Shown piece after piece: positions 35,529 through 47,624 of a DNA stretch of 64,000 nucleotides. This DNA comes from Serilophus lunatus (Eukaryota > Chordata > Aves > Passeriformes > Eurylaimidae). The stretch covers positions 68,734 to 132,733 of the forward strand of contig VXBA01001344.1 of the NCBI GenBank assembly GCA_013399895.1, given 5' to 3'. Under the pieces are notes generated by a model. That model was not told the DNA's origin, did not search any database, and was given only the letters and a program-made list of their open reading frames with translations. Each line of letters starts with the position of its first letter. Positions within the stretch are counted from its first letter, which is position 1. The position numbers and the translations under genes were made by a program.

Positions 35529-35749
35529 CTGGAGGTGATGGAAGAAGCAGGAGCTGGGTGGGAAAGGGGGCACACAGTGGGAAGGCAGGAGGTAAAGCTT
35601 TGGGGAGCCAGTGGGGAGCAGGCAAAGTGGAGAGAGGGCCTTGAGAGGCTGAATGGAGGATATGATGGACTACTGGAGGTTCAGCTCTTGGGAATAAAAG
35701 GCCCATTGCTTATGATACTGTTCGTGTGTTCAGGGGTGGCTTCCGAAAC

Positions 35750-35844
35750 CTCGGGGATGAACTGGAGGACATGGCCATTTCTGAAAGCTCTCAGCTTCTC
35801 CTGGAGCTGCTCTGGAGGCAGCTCCGTGTGCTCAGACAAGGCAG
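35750..35844 (-). CDS. Putative internal exon, same gene (uncertain ends)
   Basis: On the minus strand the frame reads ...LSEHTELPPEQLQEKLRAFR and continues NGHVLQFIPE, with mostly G/C third positions and a charged, helix-prone composition. The left edge chosen is an acceptor after TTTATCAG (AG at 35845-35846). The right edge is a weak donor, GAG then GTTTCG (GT at 35748-35749), which leaves phase 0 and joins in frame to the 60-base exon. Without that donor the frame runs to a TGA at 35681-35683. The family is not recognised. Confidence 0.3.
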
Positions 35845-36369
35845 CTGATAAAGTCACTAGTCCTCCTGGCTGCTGTGGTGACACCCTCCTCCCTTTCTCT
35901 GCTGCTGCTGTGCCTCTTCCCTACAAACTGTTCTTGCTCCTCCCTCCAGAGCTTCAAGAGTCACAGGGGAGCACACCCCTGCCTGGCATGCAGAGAGCCT
36001 GAGGTCAAGATATATATGCAAAGGATGTCAAGGTCTCGAAGCGAGGAGGGGAGGGCCAAGTCCCTTTGGGCTGGAGCAAGGTTCAGTGGCTCTTAAGGAT
36101 GCCTGCAGCCTCCCTCCCAGAGGGCTGGGAAGTGCAGGAAGCTGTCTTTGATCTCCTGGAGGAGAAAAGGACTGAGATGGAAAACTGCTCAAATTAATTT
36201 CTGTTGCTCACCTGAAATAGTGAGCTGAGAATAACAAAAAACTGGCTGAGAAAAGGGGAGGTATATTTCCCCAGAGATAAGAAATCTGGTCTATATCAAC
36301 AAATGTTAGAGACAATGAGAAGAAGTTGCCTGTCCTGCATAGTTTAGATAGGGAGTCGTGATGAGATAG

Positions 36370-36924
36370 TCAAAGGTCATTCAGAAAGGCAGCAAAGAAT
36401 AGAGGCTTTGCCCATGTAGGAATAAATGCTGGGAGGAGTACGTTTCCCAGATTGAAGGATGGGGAAAAACTGAGGATCCTAGGAATGGAGCATCTGAGGC
36501 CTTGCAGTGTGGTTTGCTGGCTCTTGGTGCTGTATAGTGCTACATGGCCAAACAGCTCACTTTTCTGTGGATGGGACTTAGGGAAAAGTTCAAGAACTGA
36601 AAAATAGCATGAAACTTTCAAGTAAAAAGAATGTCCAAAGTCCCCACTACTCCAGCTGAGCTGAGGTGGCATGTTGTGGTAAGTCATGCTGTAATATGCC
36701 TTGGTGGCTGCTACCCAGTCAGAAAAGAAGGGTTCAAAATATCCCAACGTCCATTCCACTGATTGTGAAAAATCATATTTTGTGACTTGTAAATAATGAG
36801 CTACATGATTGGTGCGTTGTGTTACACACTGGGCTTTGGTACCAGTGGTGGCAAATTCAGCACAGGTTTGACCAAATGGTGCTTCACTTGCTGTGAGGTC
36901 AAGATGGGATTGATCAGATTTCAT
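36370..36924 (-). CDS. Unassigned 184-codon open frame
   Basis: A minus-strand ATG-to-TGA frame of 184 codons lies in moderately A+T-rich sequence, where such length is less expected by chance than in the G+C-rich part of the window. Composition is rich in Phe, Ser, Thr and aromatic residues (for example SVEWTLGYFEPFFSDWV) with no domain, signal peptide or retroviral motif that I recognise. It is on the same strand as, and 5' of, the putative exons at 34.8-35.85 kb, but no splice link is evident. It could be chance, a decayed transposable-element gene, or an exon. Confidence 0.15.
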   Translation of the reverse strand: MKSDQSHLDLTASEAPFGQTCAEFATTGTKAQCVTQRTNHVAHYLQVTKYDFSQSVEWTLGYFEPFFSDWVAATKAYYSMTYHNMPPQLSWSSGDFGHSFYLKVSCYFSVLELFPKSHPQKSELFGHVALYSTKSQQTTLQGLRCSIPRILSFSPSFNLGNVLLPAFIPTWAKPLFFAAFLNDL

Positions 36925-37990
36925 TCAAGGCAAACATCCCTCTTTTTTAGCAGTAAGCACTGGAGAACTCAGTTGAATCCACAGAAACAGCATGTGTTTC
37001 ATCTGGACTTACAGAGGCCACATTTGTGTGGTTATCACGAGCTGCTTCCTGATGTGTGCAGCCAGCCTGCACAGAGTGAACCCAACCTTACCACACATGT
37101 CATCTGAGCCAAAGCTGTCCCCTCATTTTATATGGGCAGCACAAATATGGATTTCCAGAGCCTCTCTGAGATTCTTCTGCCTCACATTCCCTTACAGCTG
37201 GGAGAAGGCATGGTGCAAAGAGAAGAAGCAAAGGTGGGAATAGGAACGGGAGTGACTGCTAGTCCTGCCCTGGAGACCTTCACACCTGGGCAGATCAGGA
37301 AGCAGCAAGGTTGGGAGGCAGGAAGGGATAGGCAGAGCTCACAGAGAAGGAGGGCTACAAGATGGACTCACTGCAGGGCAGGTGAAGGGTGATCCCTCCC
37401 ATGTGACGGTTCACTCCAAGGGAAAAGCAAAAAGCCCAGCTTGGCTATAAAATAATTAAGTATGAGGCAGTAAGAGATAAGCCATTCAGGGGAAAGGTGG
37501 CTCTTTCACTGCATGTTGATGCAGAGATAGGCAAATGGGTGCTATCCATTTGTGATTGGAATGCTGGGAAGCTCCTGGGAGGCTACAGAAGGCTGTGAAA
37601 TATTGATTGTTAATGAGTACTCGTTATATTACTAATTTGTCTGTGAACTGTGACATATTTAAGAAAAGGAGGCATAGACGTTGCTTGGAGAATGAGGAGG
37701 AGAGAAGCCAGGGGAAGACGGTATCAGTAATACAGGTTTTCCTGGGCCTGTGACCCAAGTAGAGAAGAGGACAGAACAGGCTGGTGCCTGGTTCTGAGTC
37801 TTCCCATGAGGACAGTCATTGGAAAGGAAAGCTCTGGTGCAGGAGACCCATGTACTGGTTGCAGACCTGGGAACATGCTGTCTGGGGCAAGGGACACCTG
37901 GCTGCTGGCTGGGACTGACCTTTACCAGATGTCTCCTAGCATGATGTCTGTCTGACCGGTAAGCAGGGTGTCACAATGAGCAGACCCCAA
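36925..37990. other. Unassigned unique sequence
   Basis: No recognised gene or repeat. The part near 37430-37680 is A+T-rich and complex. Confidence 0.4.
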
Positions 37991-38295
37991 CCAAAAACTT
38001 CCTCCATGTCTTTCATGTCCAACCTAAACCTCCCTTGGCACAGCTTGAGGCTGTGTCATCCTGTCCTGTCACTTTTTACTTGGGAGAGGAGCTTGACCCC
38101 CACCTGGCTCCATTCTCCTGTCAGGGAGTTTTAGAGAGTGAGAAAGTGCCTTTCTCCAGGCTGAACCCCTTCCCAGCTCCCTCAGCTGCTCCTGGTGCTC
38201 CAGACCCTTCCCAGCTCCGTTCCTTTCTCTGGATCTGCTCCAGCCCCTCAATGTCTCTCTTAAGGTGAGGGGACAAGACACTGGCAGCAACACAA
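37991..38295 (-). mobile_element. CR1 LINE fragment
   Basis: A minus-orientation CR1 piece from the region just upstream of the element's 3' end. Diagnostic segments are 'tccaacctaaacctccc' near 38018, 'ggcacagcttgagg', 'ttactt gggagagg' near 38075, 'ctttctccaggctgaaccc' near 38149, 'tccctcagctgctcct' near 38178 and 'ctccagcccctcaatgtctc' near 38238. It is truncated at both ends and lacks the terminal tail. Confidence 0.9.
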
Positions 38296-38479
38296 CCCAC
38301 TGGAAAGGAGGTTTCCAGAGGCTGAAGGAACCCGCCTCCAAACCCCAAGAAACCCCTTGTGCTCCAGGGAATAAGCTGATCATTTGCGGGGGCAGGGAAG
38401 GAATTTGTCACCATCTGCCTCTTGTCTCTCTGCTGTGGGGAGTAATAAGCATGTGAGGAGGGGAGGATTCAGCAGTGTT

Positions 38480-38760
38480 ATTAGTTGGAGAACGGCATTA
38501 TTCCCCCTGTCTGCGCCGTATAAATGAGTGTGTATTTTTCATAATGGGGGAATACATGCAGGGAGAGAGAAAAAATGTTTTAAAAAAGAAAGAAGGAAAG
38601 GGGGGAGGGGGGAAATGAATCGATATAACAGAAGCATTAGGGCACTCAGGGGAGTGTTTTACTGGGGCCATTAATATACTTCTCAGGTGGTAAAAGCCAC
38701 TTAGCCTTTAAAAATGATAATGAAATGTTAACTACCCAAAGCATTATTGCTGAGTCACGG
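38480..38760. promoter_or_regulatory. Candidate conserved non-coding element with purine tract
   Basis: An A+T-rich block contains ATAATGGGGGAATAC near 38541, a purine-only stretch at about 38577-38615, AATCGATATAAC near 38618, CCATTAATATAC near 38669, and AATGATAATGAAATG near 38713. The low redundancy and clustered A+T motifs resemble enhancer DNA. This is inference only. Confidence 0.25.
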
Positions 38761-39192
38761 AGAGCCAAGCAGCCCTTCAGCTCCCATCTGACCAAGGGGT
38801 GCTGGCAGGGCTATTGGCAGCCCCAGCCAGCACAGGGAGAGATGATCCAGCACATCTCACCTCCTGCACATGGGAGCCCAACACCTGGCAGCCCTGCTCC
38901 AGCCCAGCCATCCAGCCCCCAGGCACTCCCATGGGAGAAGCTCCTGGTCGTACGGGTGGACACGGCCCCTGGGAGGGCACAGAGGAGTGAGGTCAGGCAG
39001 GATCAGGCCTGTGACCATGCAAATGCTGCAGGTCTGTATGTCCAGGCCAAAGGGAGTACGGTGGGAACTGGGAAGGCAGCCACTATTTTCAAACATCCAT
39101 GTGCACGGATTTCGAAAGATTCAAGGTCCATGTGCAAGGATGTTTGGAAGTAGAAAGGTGCAGGTGCCATGGTCTTGCATGGCTGTGGAAGA

Positions 39193-39663
39193 TGGCAGAA
39201 TCACAGAATCCCAGAATATGGGACCCACAAGGATCATTAAGTCCAACCCTTAGGCTTGCACGGGTCTATCCCCAGGAGTCACACCGTGTGTGCCAGAGCT
39301 TCTCAAGCTCTCCAAAAGCTTCTTGAGCTCTGTCAGCCTTGGTGCTGTGACCACTGCCCTGGGGAGACTGTTCAGTGCCCAACCACCCTCTGGGGGAACA
39401 ACCTTTTTCTAATATCCAACCTAAACCTGCCCTGATACAATTGCAGGCCATTCCCTGGGGTCCTGTCCCTGGTTCCCACAGAGCAGAGCTCAGGGCCTGC
39501 CCCTCCTTTTTCCCTCCTGAGGAAGTTGTCCCTGCACTGAGGTCTCCCCTCAGTCTCCAGCTGAACACACCAAGTGCCCTCAGCTGCTCCTCACACCCTT
39601 CCCCTCAAGGTTCTTTACTGTCTTTGTTGCCCTCCTTTGGATACTCTCAAATCCTATTGTGGA
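39193..39663 (-). mobile_element. CR1 LINE 3' region, ~470 bases
   Basis: A relatively long minus-orientation copy. It starts with the inverted tail (AATCACAGAATCCCAGAATA) and then 'cattaagtccaacccttag'. It continues with 'ctttttctaatatccaacc' near 39402, 'tcccctcagtctccagctg' near 39544, 'tcagctgctcctcacacc' and 'ccctcctttggatactctc' near 39630. Order and content match the subfamily of the fragment at 2440-2745. It is decayed and has no intact ORF. Confidence 0.92.
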
Positions 39664-40503
39664 GGAGCTCAGGGAGATCAGGGGTCCCTGATTATCCAGC
39701 TGCTGAGCCAGTGCAGGAGTGTGATGTGCAAGGGCACAAGATTCTCTTTTGGCTCCCAGTTGAGGGCGCAGAGCAATGGTGGAGGCCTCAGGGCCTAGTC
39801 TCGAAGCCATTGACAATTGCAGGTACCTGGCTGGTAGCACCCTGCACCACTTGACCAGCATGAAATCTTGGACACACTCATGATGAGGAACGTACAGAGC
39901 TTTGGAGGCACTGGGCACAACCAGGTTACAAACCAGTTTTGAAATCCTTGGGGGTAAAATTTTGTCTGTGATCTTGTTAACAAGGCCAGGTTTCATCCTG
40001 TGAGGGGGCAGGGATTCTCATTTCTCACATTTTATGTATCTCTGACTCTTACTTGATCGTGAAGGACCCAAACAGCCCCTTGCAGTGTCACATGAGGAAA
40101 TTCAACAGGCTGGCATGGTCCAGAGGGCTGCAGTGTGAGATGAAGGTCTTCTCCTAGGACGATTCAGTGCCCAAGCAGAAAATTAATTTCCTTCCATCCA
40201 TCTGTATATGACCCAAAACCTTCCCTAGTCAGGGACATTATGAAGTTTTTTCACGAGTATTCATTGAAAGTCAGAGGTAGCTGGGAAGGATGCTGGAGGA
40301 GGGCAGTGTCTCGGGGACAGGGAGCAGCTTGGCTCCTGGAGGCACATCCTGACTCTCCTCCACCGCACCCGCGTCAGACACTATTAGGAGACCTGTTTCT
40401 GGGCATTTTTTTCACTTGGGTGAGCCTTCACCTCTGTTAGAGAGGAAGTGGAAACTCCTGAAGCGATGAAACACCTTTATTCACTCATTCTAGCCCCACA
40501 CAG
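39664..40503. other. Unassigned sequence
   Basis: No repeat is recognised after the CR1 edge. A 138-codon minus-strand frame (39580-39996) runs partly inside CR1 and is not supported as a gene. Confidence 0.4.
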
Positions 40504-41590
40504 AAGTTGCTGCATGTGCAGCAGCGTGATGCGTTTGGGAATGCTGGCTGTGGTAAAGATCCTGGTAAGTGCAGTGCACAGGACAGAGTTAAGGATATTA
40601 CAACGATGTGTGCGGGACTCTTACACACCATTGAGGAGACTGTGAGTGTCCCCAACCATCCTGGCTGGTACAAGGCTGCATTTCCCCAATAGCTTGTGGC
40701 GGGTGTTCCTGCTCACCAGCATCTCTTTGGGAATGCAGCCCTAAGGTTAATCTGCCCAGAGTAAACCTGGTTGCAGGATACACATTGTGCCAGCCCTCTT
40801 GCAGCCCAGGGAAGGGCAGTGCAGTGGCCTCTGATGCTGCATGTCTAGCTCTGCCCCTGAGATGGGGAGATGGAGGAATAGGAGTACTTCCCGCCTCCCT
40901 TCACCGTCTGCCCTCCGAGCTTCATCCTCTTCCAGGGGAAAGATCAGCAGGAGGCAGCTCTGATCTCTGCAAGATCCTGCTGAGACCCACACTAGACAAA
41001 GCCTCAGTGTGCACGATGGAGGCAGGCCCATCCCCATCGAACCTCCAGCTGCTGCCATGAGTGCAGGAGGCAGATGTGAAACCCTGCACTCCTGCCCTGG
41101 AGCTCAGGGCTGTGCCCCTACCCTTACACCAGAGAGGACTGGGTTTCCTTTGTGCTCTGCAGAGAGCCTGCAGGTACAGCAGAGAGGGCATCTGAAGGGC
41201 ATCTCCTCCCAGCGTGGCACTCTTGGAATTAAAGGACACAGAGGGCTTTTTCGTCTGCTGAGGGAAGCGGTTCTCAAACCGCGGGTCACGGCGTGCCTGA
41301 AGTCGTTTGGGGAGCTGCTAAATGGGTCACGCAGCTCCGTAGGCTCCTGCAGCGCATGGCCACAGGCTCTGGGTGGACCAGCCCTCCTCCTGCCCAGCTC
41401 CCCTCTCCGAAGGCAGCCCACCGAGCTGCCTCTCGCCCGACTGGCACCGACAGCCCCACGATTAAGAACAAGGCGGTCGCCTCGCGCCGAAGCGCTTTAT
41501 CCCCAGCGCCCGCTGTGAGCAAAATTGCCTGGGATCAGGTGGTGTGAGCCAATTTTTCTCGCAGCAGGGGCCTCAGGTAAAGCACCTCGG
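40504..41590. other. Unassigned sequence with CpG-rich patch
   Basis: A splice-bounded open block at 40504-40564 (acceptor CCCCACACAG, donor GTAAGT) is open in two frames but has no partner, so it is not called. Around 41320-41520 about eighteen CpG sites occur, including 'ctcgcgccgaagcgc' near 41479, which may mark a regulatory element. Nothing else is recognised. Confidence 0.35.
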
Positions 41591-41639
41591 TGGAGGGGAG
41601 CTGTGCTGCTCTGAACTTTTCTGTTGCCCGCCTGAACTC

Positions 41640-41805
41640 GGGGAAGAGGAGAAGGGATATTGTATGCACTCAAGCAGAAGCGGAGAAGATGCCAAGAGAG
41701 GAGAGAAGCAGATGGAAAAGACAGAGAAAGCTCAAGATGAGGAGAGAGCAGGAAGGAAGGAGAAGGGAAAGGATAAAGCAAGAGGGAGGTGAGAAAAGAG
41801 CTGGA
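41640..41805. repeat. Purine-rich (GA) tract
   Basis: About 165 bases of almost exclusively A and G on the plus strand, built of GAGA, GGAAGG and AAAG units. Mirror-like purine tracts of this kind can form triplex DNA. The Lys/Glu/Arg-rich frames across it result from composition. Confidence 0.7.
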
Positions 41806-43626
41806 GCTGGGATGCCACAAAGCAGTGGCCAAGGCAGCAAGAGAGCTGCATCTTCTCTTTCTTGTCCTACAAATCAGACACAGACGTGGCAGCAGCTAAT
41901 CTTCCTGGCTCGTGAACAAAAGGATTCTTTTCATGCCAGTAATCCAAGAGCTGCCATGCCACGGCTCTCCCAGCTCATCTGCTGTGAATGCACTTCTGTG
42001 GCGTCCAACTGAACGGGTTAGCAAAATAAAGACAGATGGCAATGGATTAGCTCTAACACTTCTTCTGTATCACAATGCAATCACTGCAGTCTTCTCCTCT
42101 GCCTCCTCTTGGGACTGTTTGCTTGTGCTGCAGCTGTGCAGCCAGCCCCAGTTATGCACAAGTGGCCCAACTCCAGAGCCACAACTCAGCCTCGTTCAAG
42201 CAGGAAAGACTCACCGTGCTTGTTTTCTTTGTTTCATGGAAAACACATAAAAGGGAGAGCAGTGGTCAGAGTGAAGGGTGAACACAAAGCCACTTTTCCA
42301 CTGAAATGAGACTTCGTTGTTACAAAGCACCCTTGGCCACACACTTTCAGCATTACAGGATTCAGGGCAGGCTCTGAGGTGCACATTAATGAAACAGATG
42401 CATTGATGAGCAGCATTTTTACCATCTAGACCTATCACCCCCAAGAATGGGGCTATGTCATGCTGTCCATTAAATGACAAGGCAACTATATCAAGAAACA
42501 AAGATGGGTGGTTGATGCCACCTCTTTACAAGTCAACAAGAAAAATTCTTGTTTTCTTCATTTAGTCCACTTTGTCCAAGTCAGGTGAGCTGCAGATAAA
42601 GAGCTTACAGTCAGCCCAGGCCACTGGTGCAACACAGACATGCATTTCTGCTGAACACATAGTGTACTGGAGACAGCCTGGCTTTATTTAAACTGGGACA
42701 TTTTCCTATTGTTTCCCAGCCAGAAATTATTTGGGAATTCTAGCATCAAGAGCTGATCTTTATTGCTTTGTTAGTAAATATCCTTCGCAATTGCACAAGT
42801 TTTTTTGACTAAACTGTCTCCTTCTGCAAGGTAAACTTCACCCTAGTATCCAAACTTTTGATGGGTTGACATATCTTGTGTTACTGGTAACTTCAGGGAT
42901 GTCCAGGTTCCTCAGGGCGGACAGGTTTCTGTCCTGAAGGAGTCTCCTGATCTCATTCAGACAGTTCATGGGACATCTTCACTCCTGACCCTGTGATTTT
43001 GGAAAATATCCCTTCTGAATCCTCATCCAAGATCACCACATGACCAAGCAGTTTCATTTTGTCAAGAAGATGCATTTTCCCATGAAACTGGATATCTTTT
43101 AGAAGTCTTCCCAGCTGCAAATCAACCAATTTTTCTGTCAGTAGTCATCTAGAGCCAATATAAACAAAATTGACTAAGAAATTTCAGACTCTTTTTCCCT
43201 GAAAAACATCTAGACTTAGTCAATGTTCTTGACAAGAAGATATCTTGCTTCTGCCTTGGCTTTGGATTGTCCAGTTTATTTATAACCTATAAGGAAGATA
43301 AGGCTCCAAGTAATTTAATTTAGTCTTTAAATTAGCCCTGCTTTGAGCAGGAGGATGGAGCAGATGACTGCTCAGGGTCCCTTTTCAACTCAGTGTCTGC
43401 AAGTGGAAGATCCCCCTGGGATGCTCTAACCTTGCAGCTGAGTTCAACAGCTCTTGGATCTCTACTTGCCTGTGGATGTTTTGAGTGTCCAGACTTACTT
43501 GCCAGTTTGCCTAACCAAACATCTTTAGGGATGTCCTTTGCTATTTTTTGTGGATATTTGATCAGTAGTATTCCTGATAATCTTATGCCTAAAATTGTCA
43601 AGATTGTTCCAATGCAGGAAGCATTG
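41806..43626. other. Unassigned A+T-richer sequence
   Basis: About 1.8 kb without a recognised gene, RNA or repeat. Frames are short and domain-free. Confidence 0.45.
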
Positions 43627-43815
43627 GAATCATGTGCCAGGTTCAGCTTTGGGCCTCTCACTACAAGAGACATATGGAGGTGCTAGAGCAGGTCCAGAGA
43701 AGGACAGTGGAGCTGGGGAAGTGCCTGGAGCACAAGTCTAATGAGGAGTGGCTAAGGGAGCTGGAGGGGTTCAGGTCCCAGAATGGCAAGGGAATGAGGC
43801 CTGTGGGAATACTGC
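43627..43815 (+). mobile_element. CR1 LINE internal fragment
   Basis: A plus-orientation piece of the CR1 region upstream of the 3' end. It has 'tttgggcctctcactacaag' near 43648, 'ggaggtgctagagcaggtcc' near 43676, 'agagaaggacag', 'ctggagcacaagtctaatga' near 43724 and 'ggagtggctaagggagctgg' near 43745. It lacks the tail and is more diverged than the copies at 47.6 and 49 kb. Confidence 0.85.
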
Positions 43816-46686
43816 TCCAGGGAGCACCTCTGCCAGTCATCATGCTACTACTCATAGGAACACCGTGAGTGAACAGCAAGCTGTGAGATTATGAATGGTA
43901 TGAGGTGAATGTGATACACTTTGGGAAAGGTAAGTGACCCCTGAGATGAGCTCTGAAAAAACCCCGATGCCCTCTGCACTCAGATGTGTCCTTCTAATAT
44001 GAGAGGGAATGAGGCTGGTAGGAGCTTGATGGAGTCTCTCATTCCTGATGGGCTGAGTGGTTTTGCAGGAACAGTTGCTTTAAGAGGGAGCTATCTGCAC
44101 CTTCTTTCACCTTTTCCAGGGAAAAGTCACTGGGAGAGCAGAGGCAAAGGTGCAGCCCAAGCAGACCTGTCAGTGTTAGTGCTGGCTGAGAGCTCCACTG
44201 TAGCACCAGGGACCACTTTGTCATGCAGTGATGGTGCAGGATGAGATCTTCACATGCTGGACATCTTACTGATACTGATATTGTTTCCTCAAGGAGCCAG
44301 AAATCAGAATTAGACATTTTACAGCCCAGCCCAGAAGGGACAAACACTTCCATCACCATGACAGCATTAGGATGGCTTGCCCTGGGCAGAGCCAGAATAC
44401 CCACTGGATATGCCAGGGAAGCAAAACATCAAACAACCTTCCACAGACTGAACCTCTTCAACACTGAGCAAGGCACGTTTCCCTTTGCAAAATGCAAGAC
44501 TTGATCCTGCTGGCATTCTGAGGTCTGCCAAAGCCAGGCTGGGCGGGCAGCCTGGATTTTGACACTTCTTGTCTTCAGGGGGCTTGAGCTTTTTGCAACC
44601 TCCTCTTTGTGTTTTCTTTCTCTTGAGCAAGGTGGAATTGGACAGGCAGCTAAGCAGCAGTGTGTGCTGACGACAGTCTGCCAGAGCATCCTGGACTCCT
44701 TCAGGATGCTGACAACAGACAAGCCATTATCGCCCCTCCCATGCCTAGAATCACCTCTTGCCAGGGGTGATTGCAATCACAGCCCCCAGCACAGCTTTAG
44801 CTTTCCTTGCAAAGCACACACAGCTTTTAGAGATGTGGTTTGACTATGTGGGAACCAGCAATTGCTCCTTTTTCAACCTGACCATCTCGGACGCTGTTTT
44901 CAGCTGCTCTGTCCCACTTCTCTGTTTCTCACAGCATTACCACTCCCCAGAATTACGTGCTGCTTATTTTGCTGCACTTCAGCCACTATTGCCAAGGGCA
45001 CCCGGTGATCCAAGCCCAGCACTTTGGACAGCTGTGTGCTCCTTGGGAACAGCGTGCCAGTTTGCTTGGCTGCATTCTGCAGAGACACTGCAGCTCTCTT
45101 TCCATGCATCCTGAAACAAAAGGCAGTTGCTGCAGCTGCTGATGCTGCAGATGGTGGTTCAGCCACTGCACTTCCCAGGCCACCCTAGAGACCAACACCT
45201 GGTGCCCACAAGTGGAACTGAGGCCTCCAGCATGTGGCTCTGCTCCCTGCAATGGCCACAGTCATTTGGTTGGTGAACAGCTTGGGAGGATGTGGGGAAG
45301 GGGTAAGAAAAGGGACATGTGGGGATGGACAGAAGTCTGGAAATGTTCAGCCACAGCAAAACCATGAAGCTTCAGCCAGCACAGGATCATCTTTGTCATA
45401 AATCTCTTAAGCCAGTTCTGCAATTTGCATCTGGATGCATCTCATTCCCTATCAATGTTCATTAGCAGCTGCCCAGCACTAAGCTGCCTGCTTGGGAATA
45501 ATTAGGCCCTTTCTCTGAAGGTCATGACAGTGCTAACGTCACAACTTCCCTTTCTTAGAACATGCAGACAGTTGGATGCTGTGAGCATCGATTAAAGTGC
45601 TCCTGTGAGAGGCACCGGGAACACACAGGCAGTGGGGCAGCACGGACAACCAGCTTGGTGCTGCTGTGGATTATTTTTATAGCAAATATCAAAGTTGCAT
45701 GACAACTTTGCTGCTTGAACTGGAGACAGCAAATATCTGGAAAAGAGAGGGAAGGCAGAATATGGAAAAAACCTGAAAGACAATGTTTTGTTTGAGTTTT
45801 TACCCCTATTGAAAGCCCAGGGCTCTTCATTCAGTCATTCACACACAGAACAGTAGATCCAGGATAGTGTTTTAGGTGGCTGGGTCACCATAACTCTTCC
45901 CTGCCCTAAAGCCCATGGGCTTGAGCACTGAAAAGTAATTTTCAGTGACTCATGTGCCACTGTTAGGGAGCCCCAGGGGCTGTGAAGGCTTTGAAGAGAC
46001 TCTTCAGAGGACAGCCTATGCAAATGAGGGCATGGAAGCTTTGGCTTCACATTAGAGTTGCCTCCTGTTGGCTTTTGTGGTCAGGTTGGGGAGGCAGTGG
46101 TTCAGGCTCCTGTGGTACAGGAATGCTCCACTTTCAACTGTGGATCAACTTTCCAAACATGGGCACATAACTCCAGTGTTGCAGCTGCTCACGGGACTTG
46201 TCTGAGCTGTCTGGTGGCTGTAGCTGGTGGTCAGTGAAGGTAAAGCTCAGGAAATGAGGAGGGCTTGTGTCAGTTCCTTTGATGCATGAAGTGCTTGGCC
46301 ACACTGCAGAGCTCAGGAGGGTTTCCATCACATTTCCTTGTGGAGGCTTTGGTCCCAGATGGCAGCAGACTCTGCTGTGGGACATGGACTTTGCCACCTC
46401 TGTCAGATGGCTCTGGCTTTGAGAATTCCTGGGCTGCAGTGTATCCTCACTGACTTGTGGCCCTGGCTCTTTGCTCCTCCATCCCTGACTACTCTGGTTA
46501 TTCTCTGTCTCCCAGAAGGCATCAGGTGTGCAGTCCAGACTGAGAGGTTCTGGCTGACATGGGACAGGCTGTTGTAGCAATGTGATTTTGGCCACATGCC
46601 TGCCATTTAATCAGGACACAGTGATTTGTTGTCCATGAATTTCAAGCAAATTATTTTCAGGACCTGCTACAAGGTGCATCAGTTCT
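43816..46686. other. Unassigned non-coding DNA
   Basis: Nearly 2.9 kb with no recognised gene or repeat. Frames up to 153 codons overlap on both strands without domains. Confidence 0.45.
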
Positions 46687-46720
46687 CCTAATCCTAAATC
46701 TAACCCTAAGCCTTAACCTC
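46687..46720. repeat. Short telomere-like (CCCTAA-related) stretch
   Basis: Four to five degenerate units related to CCCTAA (CTAATCCTAAATCTAACCCTAAGCCTTAACC when read in pieces) sit inside unique sequence. Only one unit is exact. It may be a relic of a telomere-type insertion or chance. Confidence 0.3.
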
Positions 46721-47624
46721 CTTCAGAGACAGACTAGAACATGTCTGAGTCCTCAGGGGGAGGCTGGAGAAAAGCAAGAAGTGCGGCATCAGGAAGGGCA
46801 GCTCATCATCAGTTCAATGATCTCTGAGGTGTCTACCAAAGCCTTTGATATCATTGAGAAGTATCAGTGTAAAAAAGAGGATGACAAGCTTGCCCCAAGC
46901 TCTTTGCTGCTATTCCAAGTTGTACTTCGATTCACTGAGGGAGAACTCATCAGGGCTTCACCCAAGCTGACAGTCTCTGCTGTTACTGTGCTAGACAATC
47001 TTGTTTTGAAATAATCCCAGTCCTCACAGGTTGCAGTGATCCTTGGATGACTGCAGTCACTGGCAGTCCACCTTTGAAAAGGCATCACTTCTGTCCATGC
47101 AACTAAAAATCAGCAGCGTTGGATGAACATTCCAGTCTCACACTGTATTGGGAGGAATCTCGTGAAGATGCTACTGAGCTACAGTGGTTGGCTGTAGATT
47201 TTTGAGAAGAGCACAAATACCTATTACCTTTGTTACAATAGTCTCTACGCACGTCTCCAGGTTGGATAGATCACAGTTCAAACAGGCAAGAGTGTGGGGA
47301 AGTGGCCATGAATTGTTCTAAAGCAACAGACCCCAGTCAAGTCCCAGGTCTGATCTGGCTTTCCAAGGTCTGAGAGCCCTCCCTGTTCCCATCAAGTGAA
47401 GCAGGGCACAGAGGTTTGGTATCTCTAAAGCACTCAGCCTCTTAGGCTGTCTTATCTTCTGTGAGCTGTCTCATCTCAGGACAGCAGAGACTTTTTTCAT
47501 AGACAGTGTGTCTGAGGGCATGGAACAAGCGTTGTTGGGCTCTGCCCTTCAGGTCAAGGTGCTGTTTCCATGGCCAAGCACAGCCCTATTTTATCAAGAA
47601 GAATTTCCAGCATGGACAAAGGTC
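46721..47624. other. Unassigned sequence
   Basis: Contains a 77-codon plus frame (46781-47014), protein-like in composition (STKAFDIIEKYQ) but without splice context or known domain. No repeat is recognised until the CR1 copy begins. Confidence 0.35.

Noticed and set aside
35349..36002. 217-codon plus-strand frame
   Set aside because: It overlaps the minus-strand putative exons, whose codon-position bias and phases are more convincing. A plus-strand splice pair (35481-35591) exists but has no partner exon.
43840..43927. Splice-bounded block ending at a GTAAGT donor
   Set aside because: All three frames contain stops.
46687..46720. Interstitial telomere array
   Set aside because: Only one exact CCCTAA unit; too short and degenerate to call more than telomere-like.
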